From Pseudophaeobacter arcticus DSM 23566 (GTDB lineage: Bacteria > Pseudomonadota > Alphaproteobacteria > Rhodobacterales > Rhodobacteraceae), in the NCBI RefSeq assembly GCF_000473205.1, contig NZ_KI421507.1, positions 531,934 through 595,933 on the forward strand: 64,000 nt of DNA, read 5' to 3'. Positions 55,573 to 64,000 of this stretch are shown one piece after another (the stretch's first letter is position 1; the number at the start of each line of letters is the position of its first letter). The translations under genes were made by a program, and so were the position numbers. A model generated the notes under the pieces. That model was not told the DNA's origin. It searched no databases and saw nothing but the letters and a program-made list of their open reading frames with translations.

Positions 55573-55610
55573 AAAAAGACGCTGGCGGGATGTCCACCAG
55601 CGTCTTTTTT
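55573..55610. terminator. Bidirectional terminator
   Basis: AAAAAGACGCTGG (55573-55585) pairs with CCAGCGTCTTTTT (55597-55609). A and T tracts flank the stem on both sides, so it can serve the SDR gene (plus) and the protease-like gene (minus). Confidence 0.8.
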
Positions 55611-55673
55611 GTATCATTCCTGAGCCAGCGCAGTGCTGCCTCAGGAAAGGGTATGAGGTAAGGCTGAGCGTGT

Positions 55674-57470
55674 TTATTCCCAGCAGCTGACAAGAACAGT
55701 CATGCCGGTGGCCCGCTTCACCAGGGCCTGGTTTGGCAAGGCCGCGCCGCTGAGCTGGGTCTGAACATTCAGACCAGCCGCTTCCATGGCGCCACGAATC
55801 GCCTCGGCATTTACCGCAAAGCTCACCCCGGCGGGCAATTGACGCCCCTGCGCCGTCTGCGGCAGCAACATACCAAGCACCGCACCGGAGGCATCCACCA
55901 CCGGACCCCCTGCGTCACCGGGCTGGGCGGCAAGCGCCAGGCGGGCGACACTGTTGTCGCCTTCCAGGCTTTTGACATCCGCCAGCTTGCCCCAGGTGAG
56001 GCTGGGCGCTCCTAGCACGCCTTCGTAGGAGAAGCCGGATACGGCGATTTCGGATTGCAGTCGTGGGCTTTGCGGGCTGAGTTCAGCAACGGCAATCGGC
56101 GCCAGGGCCTGGGTTGAACGCAGGATCGCCATGCCCGATTGGGGGTCAGCGGTTAGGATTTCAGCGAGATAGCCGTAATCCAGGGTGACCCGGGTGCAGC
56201 CCTGCACCACATCGGCGGTGGTCACAACCACACCGTCGCTGCTGACAAAAAAGCCAGAGCGCGACATTTTGGGTTTGCGAATTTCCAGGCCAGACAGCAG
56301 GTCAATGTCCTGCTGAATATCGGCGCCTGCGGCATCATTGAGCACGCCTTCGCTGCGCTCAAAGCTCGCCTGCATGGCAGACAGAACGCGGCTGCGGCGG
56401 GCCTCGTCTCCGGCGGGCCAGATGAGGGTGAAGCCCTTGATCTCACCGTTTTTGAGGCTGGCCTGGGTAACGGAGACAAAGCGGTTGTTGCGTCCTTCCA
56501 GGGTGAAGCTGTCGTTTGTGCGCTCACGTGGGCCTTCCAGCGGCACAATTTCCAAAGTCTGCATGATGTCATAAAGACCATAGAGCGTGCTTTTGTCGCC
56601 GCGCTGGCTGATCAGCAGAACCCGAACACCCAGATCGCCTGTGCTGTCAAAATGGGCAAAGGGAGGCTCATATCGGTTAAAGGCAACCTCGCCCGCAGGG
56701 ATTTCCAGCGAGATACCGGCCTGCGAGTCCGTGATGCGACGCATCCCAACCGAGATCAGCGGAGCGTTGTAGTCGTCCAGCAAAACCTGGCGCTGTGCCG
56801 TGGTCAGCACGCCTGTGATCTCAAACCCCTTGGCGGCCTGCCAGTCCGACATCGACCCGCGGGTGCCACGGCCAAAGGCGCCATCAATGGCCGAGTTGTA
56901 GAACCCGGCGGCCTGGAGCGCGGTTTGCAGTTCTTTACGCTCATCGCGGCTCAGGGCTTGCTCGCTGCGCCGGGCCTCGGCGGGGCTTTCGTCGGGCAGG
57001 GCAGAGGTGGCGGGTTCCGCGATCACCACGGGCTCTGCAGTTTGTGCCTCTTGGGTCGGTGCCACCTCAGTGGAGGCAATGGCTGCGGGAGCCTGGGCAG
57101 GCTGGGTGGCCTGCGCAGAGCCTTCACCCAAGGGGTAGAACTGATTTCGCAGGTTGCTGGGCAGGGCGATAAAGCTGTCGCGCGGGATCTGACCCTCGGA
57201 CCGGTAGACCTGCAACACTCGATCCGCATCTTCGCGGGTATAGGGGCCGATCAGGATGCCGTACCAGCCACCGCCAAGGGAGAAGCCGGCCACATCCGGG
57301 ATCTTGGCGGCAAAGGCCTGTGCTTCCTGGTTGGCCGTGGCCAAGGTGGGGCGCGCCGACACCTGGATCCAGACTGTGTCCTGGGGGTTTTGCTGCGCTT
57401 GCGCTGGTGCAGCTAAAAGAATGGCAAGCGCATTGAGCGCCAGAACCAATGCGGCAATCAATTTTCTCAT
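55674..57470 (-). CDS. SPOR/peptidoglycan-binding protein with inactive trypsin-like domain
   Basis: A 598-residue exported protein: signal peptide (1-26, ending AQAQ), SPOR-like domain (about 30-110: VWIQVSARPTLATA, LGGGWYGILIGPYTREDADRVL), Pro/Ala/Glu linker (115-180), PG_binding_1 domain (about 185-245: LQTALQAAGFYNSAIDGAFGRGTRG), and a trypsin-like domain (about 395-590). Catalytic residues are replaced: TTADVV where His is expected (Asp420), SGMAIL where Asp is expected (Gly446), and GDAGGP instead of GDSGGP (Ala520). The fold is kept, so it is probably a wall-binding scaffold or inhibitor and not a protease. An ORF extension upstream of 57470 is a shadow of glyQ. Confidence 0.85.
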   Translation of the reverse strand: MRKLIAALVLALNALAILLAAPAQAQQNPQDTVWIQVSARPTLATANQEAQAFAAKIPDVAGFSLGGGWYGILIGPYTREDADRVLQVYRSEGQIPRDSFIALPSNLRNQFYPLGEGSAQATQPAQAPAAIASTEVAPTQEAQTAEPVVIAEPATSALPDESPAEARRSEQALSRDERKELQTALQAAGFYNSAIDGAFGRGTRGSMSDWQAAKGFEITGVLTTAQRQVLLDDYNAPLISVGMRRITDSQAGISLEIPAGEVAFNRYEPPFAHFDSTGDLGVRVLLISQRGDKSTLYGLYDIMQTLEIVPLEGPRERTNDSFTLEGRNNRFVSVTQASLKNGEIKGFTLIWPAGDEARRSRVLSAMQASFERSEGVLNDAAGADIQQDIDLLSGLEIRKPKMSRSGFFVSSDGVVVTTADVVQGCTRVTLDYGYLAEILTADPQSGMAILRSTQALAPIAVAELSPQSPRLQSEIAVSGFSYEGVLGAPSLTWGKLADVKSLEGDNSVARLALAAQPGDAGGPVVDASGAVLGMLLPQTAQGRQLPAGVSFAVNAEAIRGAMEAAGLNVQTQLSGAALPNQALVKRATGMTVLVSCWE

Positions 57471-57743
57471 TATCAGGACCCTATCCCGGTAGACCAAATT
57501 ATTGCCGCGCAGATAAGCATTTTGCGGCGGCAAAGGAAACGCCCCTTGCAGGGGGGAATTCCTCACTTGATGCAGCAATCTAGTGATTATGGCCTTAATG
57601 CCACGGCAAAATGTCATGCTGAGACGCTCTGTTGTCACCTTGGCACATATCTGCACCGCATTGGGTGCTTCTAGCCGTTGACCCTGCCGGGGGGCTTGCA
57701 TAGGAAGAAAGCCGCATTTGCTGCTTATACGAGGGATTTGGAT

Positions 57744-58757
57744 ATGACCCAGACCGCAACCCCGACCGCCACCCAGGCGACCGGCCAGACTGTGGGCCAA
57801 ACTGCGGGCCAGAGCGCCACGATGACCGCTGGCGAGACCAGATCCACTCCGCGCTCTTTCCAAGAGATCATTTTGCGGCTGCAAGGCTATTGGGCCGCCC
57901 AGGGCTGCGCCATCATGCAGCCCTATGACATGGAAGTGGGCGCTGGCACCTTTCACCCGGCGACAACCCTGCGCTCGCTGGGCAGCAAGCCCTGGGCCGC
58001 TGCCTATGTGCAGCCCTCGCGCCGTCCCACCGATGGGCGCTATGGGGAAAACCCCAACCGGTTGCAGCACTACTACCAGTTTCAGGCCCTGATCAAACCC
58101 AGCCCGCCCAATCTGCAAGAGCTTTACCTGGGCAGTCTTGAGGCAATTGGTGTTGACATGGCGCTGCATGATATCCGCTTTGTCGAGGATGACTGGGAAA
58201 GCCCGACGCTGGGCGCCTGGGGCTTGGGCTGGGAAGTCTGGTGCGACGGCATGGAAGTCAGCCAGTTCACCTATTTCCAGCAGGTCGGCGGCCACGACTG
58301 CCACCCGGTTTCGGGTGAGCTGACCTATGGTCTGGAGCGTCTGGCGATGTATGTGCTGGGCGTTGACCACGTGATGGACATGCCGTTCAACGACCCGCAA
58401 GCGCCAATCCCGCTGACCTATGGCGATGTGTTCAAACAAACCGAAGAAGAATACGCCCGCTGGAACTTTGACGTTGCCAATACGGATGTCTTGCTGCGCC
58501 ACTTTGAAGAGGCAGAGGCCGAATGCGCTGCCATTCTGGCGCAGGAGTACGACGACCCCAAGACCGGCAAGCGCATCATCATGGCGCATCCCGCCTATGA
58601 TCAATGTATCAAGGCCAGCCATATCTTTAACCTGCTGGACGCGCGCGGCGTGATTTCGGTGACAGAGCGTCAGGCCTATATCGGCCGGGTGCGCAATCTG
58701 TCCAAACAATGTGCTGACGCCTTTGTGCAGACCAGTGCTGGCGGTTTTGTCGGCTGA
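57744..58757 (+). CDS. glyQ: Glycyl-tRNA synthetase alpha subunit
   Basis: A 337-residue class II synthetase subunit. The core begins at [19 protein letters not shown] (about residue 38) and has signatures [33 protein letters not shown] and [15 protein letters not shown]. It is about 35 residues longer than typical GlyQ because of an N-terminal Thr/Gln/Ala-rich extension encoded partly by 12-bp repeats. GAGGGA lies 7 bases before the ATG at 57744. It works as an alpha2-beta2 tetramer with GlyS. Confidence 0.96.
   Translation: MTQTATPTATQATGQTVGQTAGQSATMTAGETRSTPRSFQEIILRLQGYWAAQGCAIMQPYDMEVGAGTFHPATTLRSLGSKPWAAAYVQPSRRPTDGRYGENPNRLQHYYQFQALIKPSPPNLQELYLGSLEAIGVDMALHDIRFVEDDWESPTLGAWGLGWEVWCDGMEVSQFTYFQQVGGHDCHPVSGELTYGLERLAMYVLGVDHVMDMPFNDPQAPIPLTYGDVFKQTEEEYARWNFDVANTDVLLRHFEEAEAECAAILAQEYDDPKTGKRIIMAHPAYDQCIKASHIFNLLDARGVISVTERQAYIGRVRNLSKQCADAFVQTSAGGFVG
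57781..57816. repeat. Imperfect tandem repeat in glyQ, 3 x 12 bp
   Basis: CCGGCCAGACTG, TGGGCCAAACTG, CGGGCCAGAGCG in frame, encoding [12 protein letters not shown]. Confidence 0.75.
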
Positions 58758-58856
58758 CCCACATGTGTGGGTGTCAATTGGGCGAAGCCCCACCTGTGCA
58801 CTGCTGGGCGGCGTGCAGGGGGGAAGGCTGGTCAGAAAAAATGAGGGCGATTGCCA

Positions 58857-59396
58857 ATGTTGGGTAAGTTTCTTGCGATTGTACTTGTGGTCTCCGGCCT
58901 CGCGGCTGGCGGGGCGATGTATTACCTGCAGGTCTATGGTTATTATGACGAGGTGGTACTGAAGCCGGGGCAGGATGTTGTCTTGCTGCCGTTGGGCGAA
59001 GAAACCCCCAGGCCGATTGCCTATCGGGACTTTCAGGCGATTGATGCCAGTAGTTCCCCTATTCGCTATCGCGCCTGTTTCACCACCTCCCTGGCTCCGC
59101 AGGAATTGGCCCAGATGTTTCAGGTCTCAGAGCAAAAGTTTCCGCGCACTGCGCCGGGCTGGTTTGACTGTTTTGATGCCGAGGCCCTTGGGGAGGCTTT
59201 GGAGGCAGGCACTGCCACGGCCTTTGTCTCGGTCAAGAATATCTCATACGGGGTGGATCGCATCGTCGCTGTGACCGATCAGGGGCAGGGCTATGCCTGG
59301 CACGAGCTGAACGCCTGTGGCGCAAAGGCCTATGATGGCACCGTTGTTGGGGAAACCTGTCCGCCCCGCCCGCAGACCACCGCGCCCGCAGAGTAA
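58857..59396 (+). CDS. DUF6446-like membrane-anchored protein
   Basis: A 179-residue protein with one N-terminal helix (FLAIVLVVSGLAAGGAMYYL), then a soluble periplasmic domain with PIRYRACFTTSL, WFDCFDAEAL and AWHELNACGAKAYDGTVVGETC. Four conserved cysteines could form disulfides. The same gene sits between glyQ and glyS in many Rhodobacteraceae; function is unknown. GAGGG precedes the ATG at 58857. Confidence 0.82.
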   Translation: MLGKFLAIVLVVSGLAAGGAMYYLQVYGYYDEVVLKPGQDVVLLPLGEETPRPIAYRDFQAIDASSSPIRYRACFTTSLAPQELAQMFQVSEQKFPRTAPGWFDCFDAEALGEALEAGTATAFVSVKNISYGVDRIVAVTDQGQGYAWHELNACGAKAYDGTVVGETCPPRPQTTAPAE

Positions 59397-59508
59397 CTGA
59401 GTGGAGCGATCTGGCGTCAGATCGACCCAGGCGACCTGACGCCTTGGTGTTCCGGCGGCGGGTTTTGGCGGATCCGCCCGCGCGGCGCCCTTTGCCGCCC
59501 TTGCAAAT

Positions 59509-59631
59509 ATGACCGCAGTGAGCAAAGGCTATGGACCCTCTCCTGTTGCTTTTGTAGTACTGCCCCTGGTGTCCGCCTTCTGTGTGGATATCGCCAATGC
59601 CATCGTCATCCAGGCGATTGTGAATTTCTGA
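59509..59631 (+). CDS. Candidate 40-residue membrane peptide before glyS
   Basis: ORF MTAVSKGYGPSPVAFVVLPL... ending IQAIVNF, hydrophobic over about 13-40. It stops 9 bases before glyS. There is no good ribosome site. It may be a small membrane protein or chance; conservation would decide. Confidence 0.3.
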   Translation: MTAVSKGYGPSPVAFVVLPLVSAFCVDIANAIVIQAIVNF

Positions 59632-59640
59632 GGACCCCAG

Positions 59641-61866
59641 ATGCCCGACCTTCTGATTGAACTGTTTTCCGAAGAAATCCCGGCCCGCATGCAGGCGCGT
59701 GCGGCTGAGGATCTGAAAAAGCGCATGACCGATGGTTTGGTCGAGGCTGGTCTCACCTATGCAGGCGCCGCTGCGTTTTCGACGCCACGCCGTCTGACCC
59801 TGGCGGTGGAAGGCCTGCTGGCCGAAAGCCCCACCCTGCGCGAAGAGCGCAAGGGGCCAAAGGTTGGCGCACCGGAAAAAGCGATCGAAGGCTTCCTGCG
59901 CGGCGCTGGGCTGACCCGCGATCAGCTGGAAGAGCGCGATACGCCAAAAGGCGCGGTCTACTTTGCGACTCTTGAAAAAGCAGGTCGTCCGGCGGCTGAG
60001 ATCATCGCCGAAGTGCTGGACGCAACTGTGCGCAACTTTCCCTGGCCCAAGTCCATGCGCTGGGGCACTGGATCTCTGCGCTGGGTGCGGCCATTGCATT
60101 CGATCCTCTGTCAGCTCAGCGATGAAAACGGATCCGCGGTGGTGCCGCTTGATATCGACGGAATTGTTGCGGGAAATGTGACCCAGGGGCATCGCTTTAT
60201 GGCGCCGGGAGAGATCACGGTGCACGGGTTTGAGGATTACGCGGCCAAGCTGAAGCGCGCCAAAGTGGTGCTGGACCCGGCAGAGCGGAGCCAGGCGATC
60301 TGGCAGGAGGCCGGCAACCAGGCCTTTGCCCGTGGGCTGGAACTGGTTGAGGACAAGGGGCTTTTGGCCGAAGTGGCCAGCCTGGTGGAATGGCCCGTGG
60401 TGCTGCTGGGCGATATCGACGCCGAATTCCTGGAGCTGCCTGCGGAGGTGCTGCAGACCAGTATGCGCGAGCACCAGAAGTTTTTTTCGGTGAAGAACCC
60501 AAAGACAGGCCGGATCGAGGGCTTTGTCACCGTTGCCAACCGCGAGACCGCAGACCATGGCGCGACCATTCTGGCGGGCAATCAAAAGGTTCTGTCGGCG
60601 CGTCTGGCCGATGCCAAGTTCTTTTGGGAAAACGACCTGCGCATTGCCAAGTCGGCAACCGGCATGGAGGCCTGGACCGCGCAGCTCAGCAATGTGACCT
60701 TCCACAACAAGCTGGGGATGCAGTCTGAACGTATCGACCGCATTGCGGCCCTGGCGCGGGAGATTGCCCCGGTTGTGGGCGCTGATGCGGATCTGGCAGA
60801 ACAGGCAGCCCGGGTGGCCAAGGCGGATTTGTCCTCTGAAATGGTCTATGAATTCCCCGAACTGCAGGGGCTGATGGGGCGTTACTACGCGCAGGCAGCT
60901 GGCCTGCCGCAAGAGGTCGCCAATGCCTGCGAGGCGCATTATTCGCCGCTGGGCCCCTCTGATGATGTGCCGTCAGAGCCGGTTTCGGTGGCAGTGGCGC
61001 TGGCAGACAAGCTGGATACGCTGACCGGTTTTTGGGCCATAGATGAAAAGCCCACCGGGTCGAAAGACCCCTTTGCCCTGCGCCGCGCTGCACTGGGGGT
61101 GATCCGGCTGGTACTGGAAAATGATGCGCGCATGCCTTTGGACCGGTTTTTTGATGGTCATCTGCTGCGGATCGAAAGCGCGCTGGACAGTTCCTTGCCC
61201 GCTGCAGATATCGCATCGCTGCTGAAAGAAATTGCCGAACACGGTGTCTTTGGGGCGGCCTTCAAGGTGGTCAAGGAAAACCTTGGCGATCTGGCCGACG
61301 GGCCCTTCCTGGATCTGGAAGCAAAAGTGCCGGATCTGTCGGATGATTTGTTGTCCTTTTTCCATGACCGCCTGAAGGTTTTCCTGCGGGATCAGGGCAT
61401 TCGCCATGATGTGATCGACGCCTGCATTGCCATGGCGGGCAATGATGATCTGACGCTGCTGGTGAAACGCGCCCGGGCGCTGGAAGACTTTTTGAAGACT
61501 GAGGATGGCACCAACCTGTTGCAGGGCTTCAAGCGGGCCAACAACATTCTGATCCAGGCTGAGGAAAAGGACGGGGTGGAATACTCCTATGGCGCTGATG
61601 TGAAATTTGCCGAGGACGAAAGTGAAAAGGCTCTTTTCACCGCGCTTGCTGCGAGCGAGGGAGCGATCTCCACGGCCATCGAGGCCGAGGATTTCGCGGC
61701 CGCCATGGGCGGCATGGCGGCCCTGAGGGCGCCAGTGGATGCGTTTTTTGAAGCGGTGCAGGTGAATTCGGACAAGGACGTTGTCCGTCGCAACCGGTTG
61801 AACCTGCTGAGCCAGATCCGCAGGGTTTGCGGTCAGGTGGCGGATCTGACCCGTATCGAAGCCTGA
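59641..61866 (+). CDS. glyS: Glycyl-tRNA synthetase beta subunit
   Basis: A 741-residue subunit that recognises tRNA-Gly. Signatures are MPDLLIELFSEEIPARMQ at the start, FSTPRRLTLAVEGL, TSMREHQKFFSVKN, and the HD-like LGMQSERIDRIAALA. The C-terminal anticodon-binding domain has LNLLSQIRRVCGQVADLTRIEA (last residues). AGGACC precedes the ATG. Slightly longer than E. coli GlyS. Confidence 0.97.
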   Translation: MPDLLIELFSEEIPARMQARAAEDLKKRMTDGLVEAGLTYAGAAAFSTPRRLTLAVEGLLAESPTLREERKGPKVGAPEKAIEGFLRGAGLTRDQLEERDTPKGAVYFATLEKAGRPAAEIIAEVLDATVRNFPWPKSMRWGTGSLRWVRPLHSILCQLSDENGSAVVPLDIDGIVAGNVTQGHRFMAPGEITVHGFEDYAAKLKRAKVVLDPAERSQAIWQEAGNQAFARGLELVEDKGLLAEVASLVEWPVVLLGDIDAEFLELPAEVLQTSMREHQKFFSVKNPKTGRIEGFVTVANRETADHGATILAGNQKVLSARLADAKFFWENDLRIAKSATGMEAWTAQLSNVTFHNKLGMQSERIDRIAALAREIAPVVGADADLAEQAARVAKADLSSEMVYEFPELQGLMGRYYAQAAGLPQEVANACEAHYSPLGPSDDVPSEPVSVAVALADKLDTLTGFWAIDEKPTGSKDPFALRRAALGVIRLVLENDARMPLDRFFDGHLLRIESALDSSLPAADIASLLKEIAEHGVFGAAFKVVKENLGDLADGPFLDLEAKVPDLSDDLLSFFHDRLKVFLRDQGIRHDVIDACIAMAGNDDLTLLVKRARALEDFLKTEDGTNLLQGFKRANNILIQAEEKDGVEYSYGADVKFAEDESEKALFTALAASEGAISTAIEAEDFAAAMGGMAALRAPVDAFFEAVQVNSDKDVVRRNRLNLLSQIRRVCGQVADLTRIEA

Positions 61867-61903
61867 CATCAGATTTGGTGCCAGAGTTTCAGGGGTGTGT
61901 ATT

Positions 61904-61936
61904 CAGGGGCTGCGCTTTGGCGCGGCCCCTGTTTTA
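61904..61936 (+). terminator. Intrinsic terminator after glyS
   Basis: CAGGGGCTGCGC (61904-61915) pairs with GCGCGGCCCCTG (61920-61931) with one G-U pair, loop TTTG, then TTTT. Confidence 0.75.
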
Positions 61937-61949
61937 TGCGCAGACATGC

Positions 61950-61997
61950 GATAAGGACGGCTCTGCCCATAAAGATAAGGACGGCTCTGCCCATAAA
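61950..61997. repeat. Exact tandem duplication, 2 x 24 bp
   Basis: The 24-base unit starting GATAAGGACGGCTCTGCCC and ending ATAAA is repeated without change. Confidence 0.95.
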
Positions 61998-62253
61998 AAG
62001 GCCAGCGCGCGTCACCTAATCTTTGGCCAAAAGAGCGCTTTCAGGCTGAACCTGCTGTGCCAGGCAGGACCGCTGCTGTGCGGACCTCGACCTGGATTGG
62101 GGGCCAGACGCCGGGTTCCGGCGTGAGAGCTGCGCTGTGGCATGGAAGAGAGCCTTAGGGAAATTTAACGGCGGCTCCGGGCTTGGCACTTGCGAAGGGG
62201 GCTGGCGTGATTATGCTGCAGGTAAATAAAAGGTGCCGCAGTGCAGAAAAGCC

Positions 62254-64000
62254 ATGTCTGAGATCCCGCTTGCCACGTTGATCACCGCCACCGCCCCCAT
62301 TGAGGCGGCAAATCATGGTGGGCGTGCCAAATGCCTGCAGCGTCTGGTGCGGCTGGATCTTCCGGTTCCCCGCACTGTGGCCCTGTCTTTTGCTGCGGTG
62401 CAGAAGGCAGCTGCGGGCGAGCTGCCGGATATTGGCGCCATTCTGGCGGAGTTTTCGGAGGATGCGCTGCTCTGCGTGCGGCCCTCGTCTGAGGTGCCCG
62501 ATTGGGGGGGACCGGGGGCGATCCTGAATATCGGCATGAACGATGCCCGCTATCTGTCCTTGAGCGAGGTCTTGGGGCAGGCGGCGGCCGCTTCGTTGTA
62601 CCTGCGGTTTGTGCAGTCCTATGCGGTGCATGTGGCGCGGCTGGATCCGGATGTTTTTGATGATGTCGAAGACGGCGGGCCGGATGCGCTGCGCGAAATC
62701 CTGCAGGCCTATGAGGCAGAGACGGACGAGGTTTTCCCACAGGATCCTGGCGAACAGCTGGCGGCGGTGCTGCGCTCGATGGCACGGGCCTGGGAGGGCA
62801 CTTCGGCGCGGCTGTTGCGCCAGGCCAAGGGGGCACCGGCTGATGCCGGTCTGGGGCTGGTGGTGCAAGAGATGATCCCTGGTCTGGGGCAGGGGGAATG
62901 TGGATCTGGGGTATTGCAGCTGGTGGATTCCGATACTGGCCTGCCGCAGTTGACGGGGCGCTATCTGAGCCAAAGCCAGGGGCGCGAAGCCCTGGGGGCG
63001 GGCACTGAGGCATTGTTCCTGGAAAAAGATGCACGGGGGCCCTCGTTGGAGGAGCTGGCGCCGGAGGCCTTTGCCTCGATCAAGGCGGATGCGGCATTGA
63101 TGCGGGAGCGTCTGCGCGAAGAAATGCAGGTGGAATTTGTCATCCAGAACGGCGAGCTGCATATCCTTGATGGGGTGCGGGTGCTGCGCTCATCACGGGC
63201 GGCGGTGCGGATCGCGGTGGCGCTGGCGCAGGATGGGATCATCCCCCCACATGAGGCTGTCATGCGGGTGGATGCCCATGTGCTGAGCGAGCTGTTGCAC
63301 CGACAGGTTGCCCCCAGCGCGGTGCGGGATGTGATCGGGTCGGGCATTGCTGCCAGCCCGGGTGCCGCTACCGGACAGCTGGTGTTTACGGCGGCTGATG
63401 CGCAGTCCAGCGCCGCACGCGGTGAGCCCTGCGTTTTGGTCCGCCGGGAAACCTCGCCCGATGATGTGCGCGGCATGCATGCGGCGGTGGCGGTTCTGAC
63501 CGGCAAGGGCGGTATGACCAGCCATGCGGCGGTGATCGGACGTGGCCTTGGCCTGCCCAGCATTGTCGGGGCGTCGAACATGACCTTTGATGCCAGCAAG
63601 AAACAACTGATTTCCGCCAGTGGCCAAGTCTTTCACGCCGGCGATATCGTGACCATTGATGGCAGCCGCGGAGAGGTTCTGTCGGGCAAGCCCGAGATGC
63701 TGGAGGCGGCGGAGGATGATGCCTTTCAGGCCTTGCTGGCCTGGGCGGATGAGGCCCGTGACATTGGTATTCGCGCCAATGCCGATACGCCGGCAGATGC
63801 CCTAACGGCGCGTAAATTCAATGCCCAGGGCATTGGGCTGTGCCGGACCGAGCACATGTTCTTTGATCCCGGTCGCCTGACGGTGATGCGCGAGATGATC
63901 TTTGCCGATACCTCCAGCGGTCGGGCCGCAGTTCTGGCGCGGCTGTTGCCGATGCAGCGTGAGGATTTTCTGGAGCTGTTCCGCATCATGGAAGGGTTAC
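62254..64000 (+). CDS. ppdK: Divergent pyruvate phosphate dikinase-like protein (3'-truncated by window edge)
   Basis: 582 residues are visible and the frame runs off the window. The order matches pyruvate phosphate dikinase: ATP-grasp region (about 1-340), swivelling His domain with TGKGGMTSHAAVIGRG (His424), then the start of the PEP/pyruvate barrel with GIGLCRTEHMFF. The ATP-grasp part is unusual: the GGKG motif is GGRA and the usual SGA...SMPGMMDT stretch reads PSSEVPDWGGPGAILNIG. It may be a PEP-utilising enzyme with altered nucleotide handling. The ATG at 62254 has a weak ribosome site; GTG 62233 is an alternative. Confidence 0.85.
   Translation, partial: MSEIPLATLITATAPIEAANHGGRAKCLQRLVRLDLPVPRTVALSFAAVQKAAAGELPDIGAILAEFSEDALLCVRPSSEVPDWGGPGAILNIGMNDARYLSLSEVLGQAAAASLYLRFVQSYAVHVARLDPDVFDDVEDGGPDALREILQAYEAETDEVFPQDPGEQLAAVLRSMARAWEGTSARLLRQAKGAPADAGLGLVVQEMIPGLGQGECGSGVLQLVDSDTGLPQLTGRYLSQSQGREALGAGTEALFLEKDARGPSLEELAPEAFASIKADAALMRERLREEMQVEFVIQNGELHILDGVRVLRSSRAAVRIAVALAQDGIIPPHEAVMRVDAHVLSELLHRQVAPSAVRDVIGSGIAASPGAATGQLVFTAADAQSSAARGEPCVLVRRETSPDDVRGMHAAVAVLTGKGGMTSHAAVIGRGLGLPSIVGASNMTFDASKKQLISASGQVFHAGDIVTIDGSRGEVLSGKPEMLEAAEDDAFQALLAWADEARDIGIRANADTPADALTARKFNAQGIGLCRTEHMFFDPGRLTVMREMIFADTSSGRAAVLARLLPMQREDFLELFRIMEGL

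Larger units (their letters stand above)
61867..62253. other. glyS-ppdK intergenic region
   Basis: 387 bases with the glyS terminator (61904-61936), an exact 24-bp tandem duplication (61950-61997) and a small stem around ACGCCGG/CCGGCGT near 62107. No gene recognised. Confidence 0.6.

Noticed and set aside
57471..58793. N-terminal extension of the protease-like ORF to 1039 residues
   Set aside because: The extension is antisense to glyQ. A proper signal peptide begins at 57470.
59233..60939. 568-codon minus-strand ORF opposite glyS
   Set aside because: Shadow of glyS; Gln/His-rich with no family motif.
1..64000. tRNA, rRNA, CRISPR array, prophage or insertion sequence
   Set aside because: No cloverleaf with CCA-end context, spaced direct repeats, integrase or transposase frame was found. 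The hairpin elements encode no protein.

Overview
This 64 kb window is a chromosomal segment of a GC-rich alphaproteobacterium, almost certainly a marine Rhodobacteraceae of the Roseobacter group. The support is the gene order (pal-cpoB-tilS-ftsH; a Rhodobacterales-type tad pilus locus; coxB-cyoE-coxF-ctaG-coxC followed by SURF1-thrC-M16 peptidase; glyQ-membrane protein-glyS-ppdK) and the protein sequences themselves. The genus cannot be fixed by eye. It is mostly core genome. I see no prophage, insertion sequence, CRISPR array, rRNA or tRNA gene.

Layout. 1-4434: end of the Tol-Pal envelope cluster, then tilS and ftsH. 4435-8279: MOSC protein and the one-carbon pair fhs-folD. 8280-11270: small membrane proteins, a membrane-anchored LytTR regulator, a thioesterase and a DUF4405 protein. 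11382-14583: an AAA+ ATPase and a soluble PAS chemoreceptor. 14687-25298: a tad (Flp/type IVb pilus) operon on the minus strand, running from two small pilins through rcpC, rcpA, an OmpA lipoprotein, tadZ, tadA, tadB, tadC and two TPR lipoproteins to the prepilin peptidase tadV. A lytic transglycosylase diverges from its promoter end. 26719-29413: fatty acid desaturase and scoAB. 29806-35918: topA, dprA, tldD. 36116-43727: aa3-type cytochrome oxidase genes and assembly factors, then SURF1, thrC, an M16 peptidase and a GNAT enzyme. 44047-48947: FAD-linked oxidase, apt, a LysE exporter, a decayed membrane-protein gene and mtnP. 49379-55451: SulP transporter, acetyltransferases, flavin reductase, EcsC, DUF1178 and SDR proteins. 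55674-64000: a protease-like envelope protein that has lost its catalytic triad, glyQ, a DUF6446-like protein, glyS, and the start of a divergent pyruvate phosphate dikinase.

Unusual signals lie mainly outside the obvious genes. (1) A family of modular, hairpin-rich intergenic elements with 13-bp terminal inverted repeats (29541-29781, 45542-45701, degenerate 43806-43897). (2) Many short exact or near-exact tandem duplications (12-24 bp units) at gene ends, in spacers and in two coding sequences. (3) A perfect FNR-type palindrome between tldD and coxB. (4) A SPOR plus peptidoglycan-binding plus trypsin-fold protein with His, Asp and Ser all replaced. (5) Small genes below 60 codons: a second Flp pilin, CoxF, and three less certain candidates. 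No wholly new multigene system is evident. The repeat elements and the pseudo-protease are the best leads.
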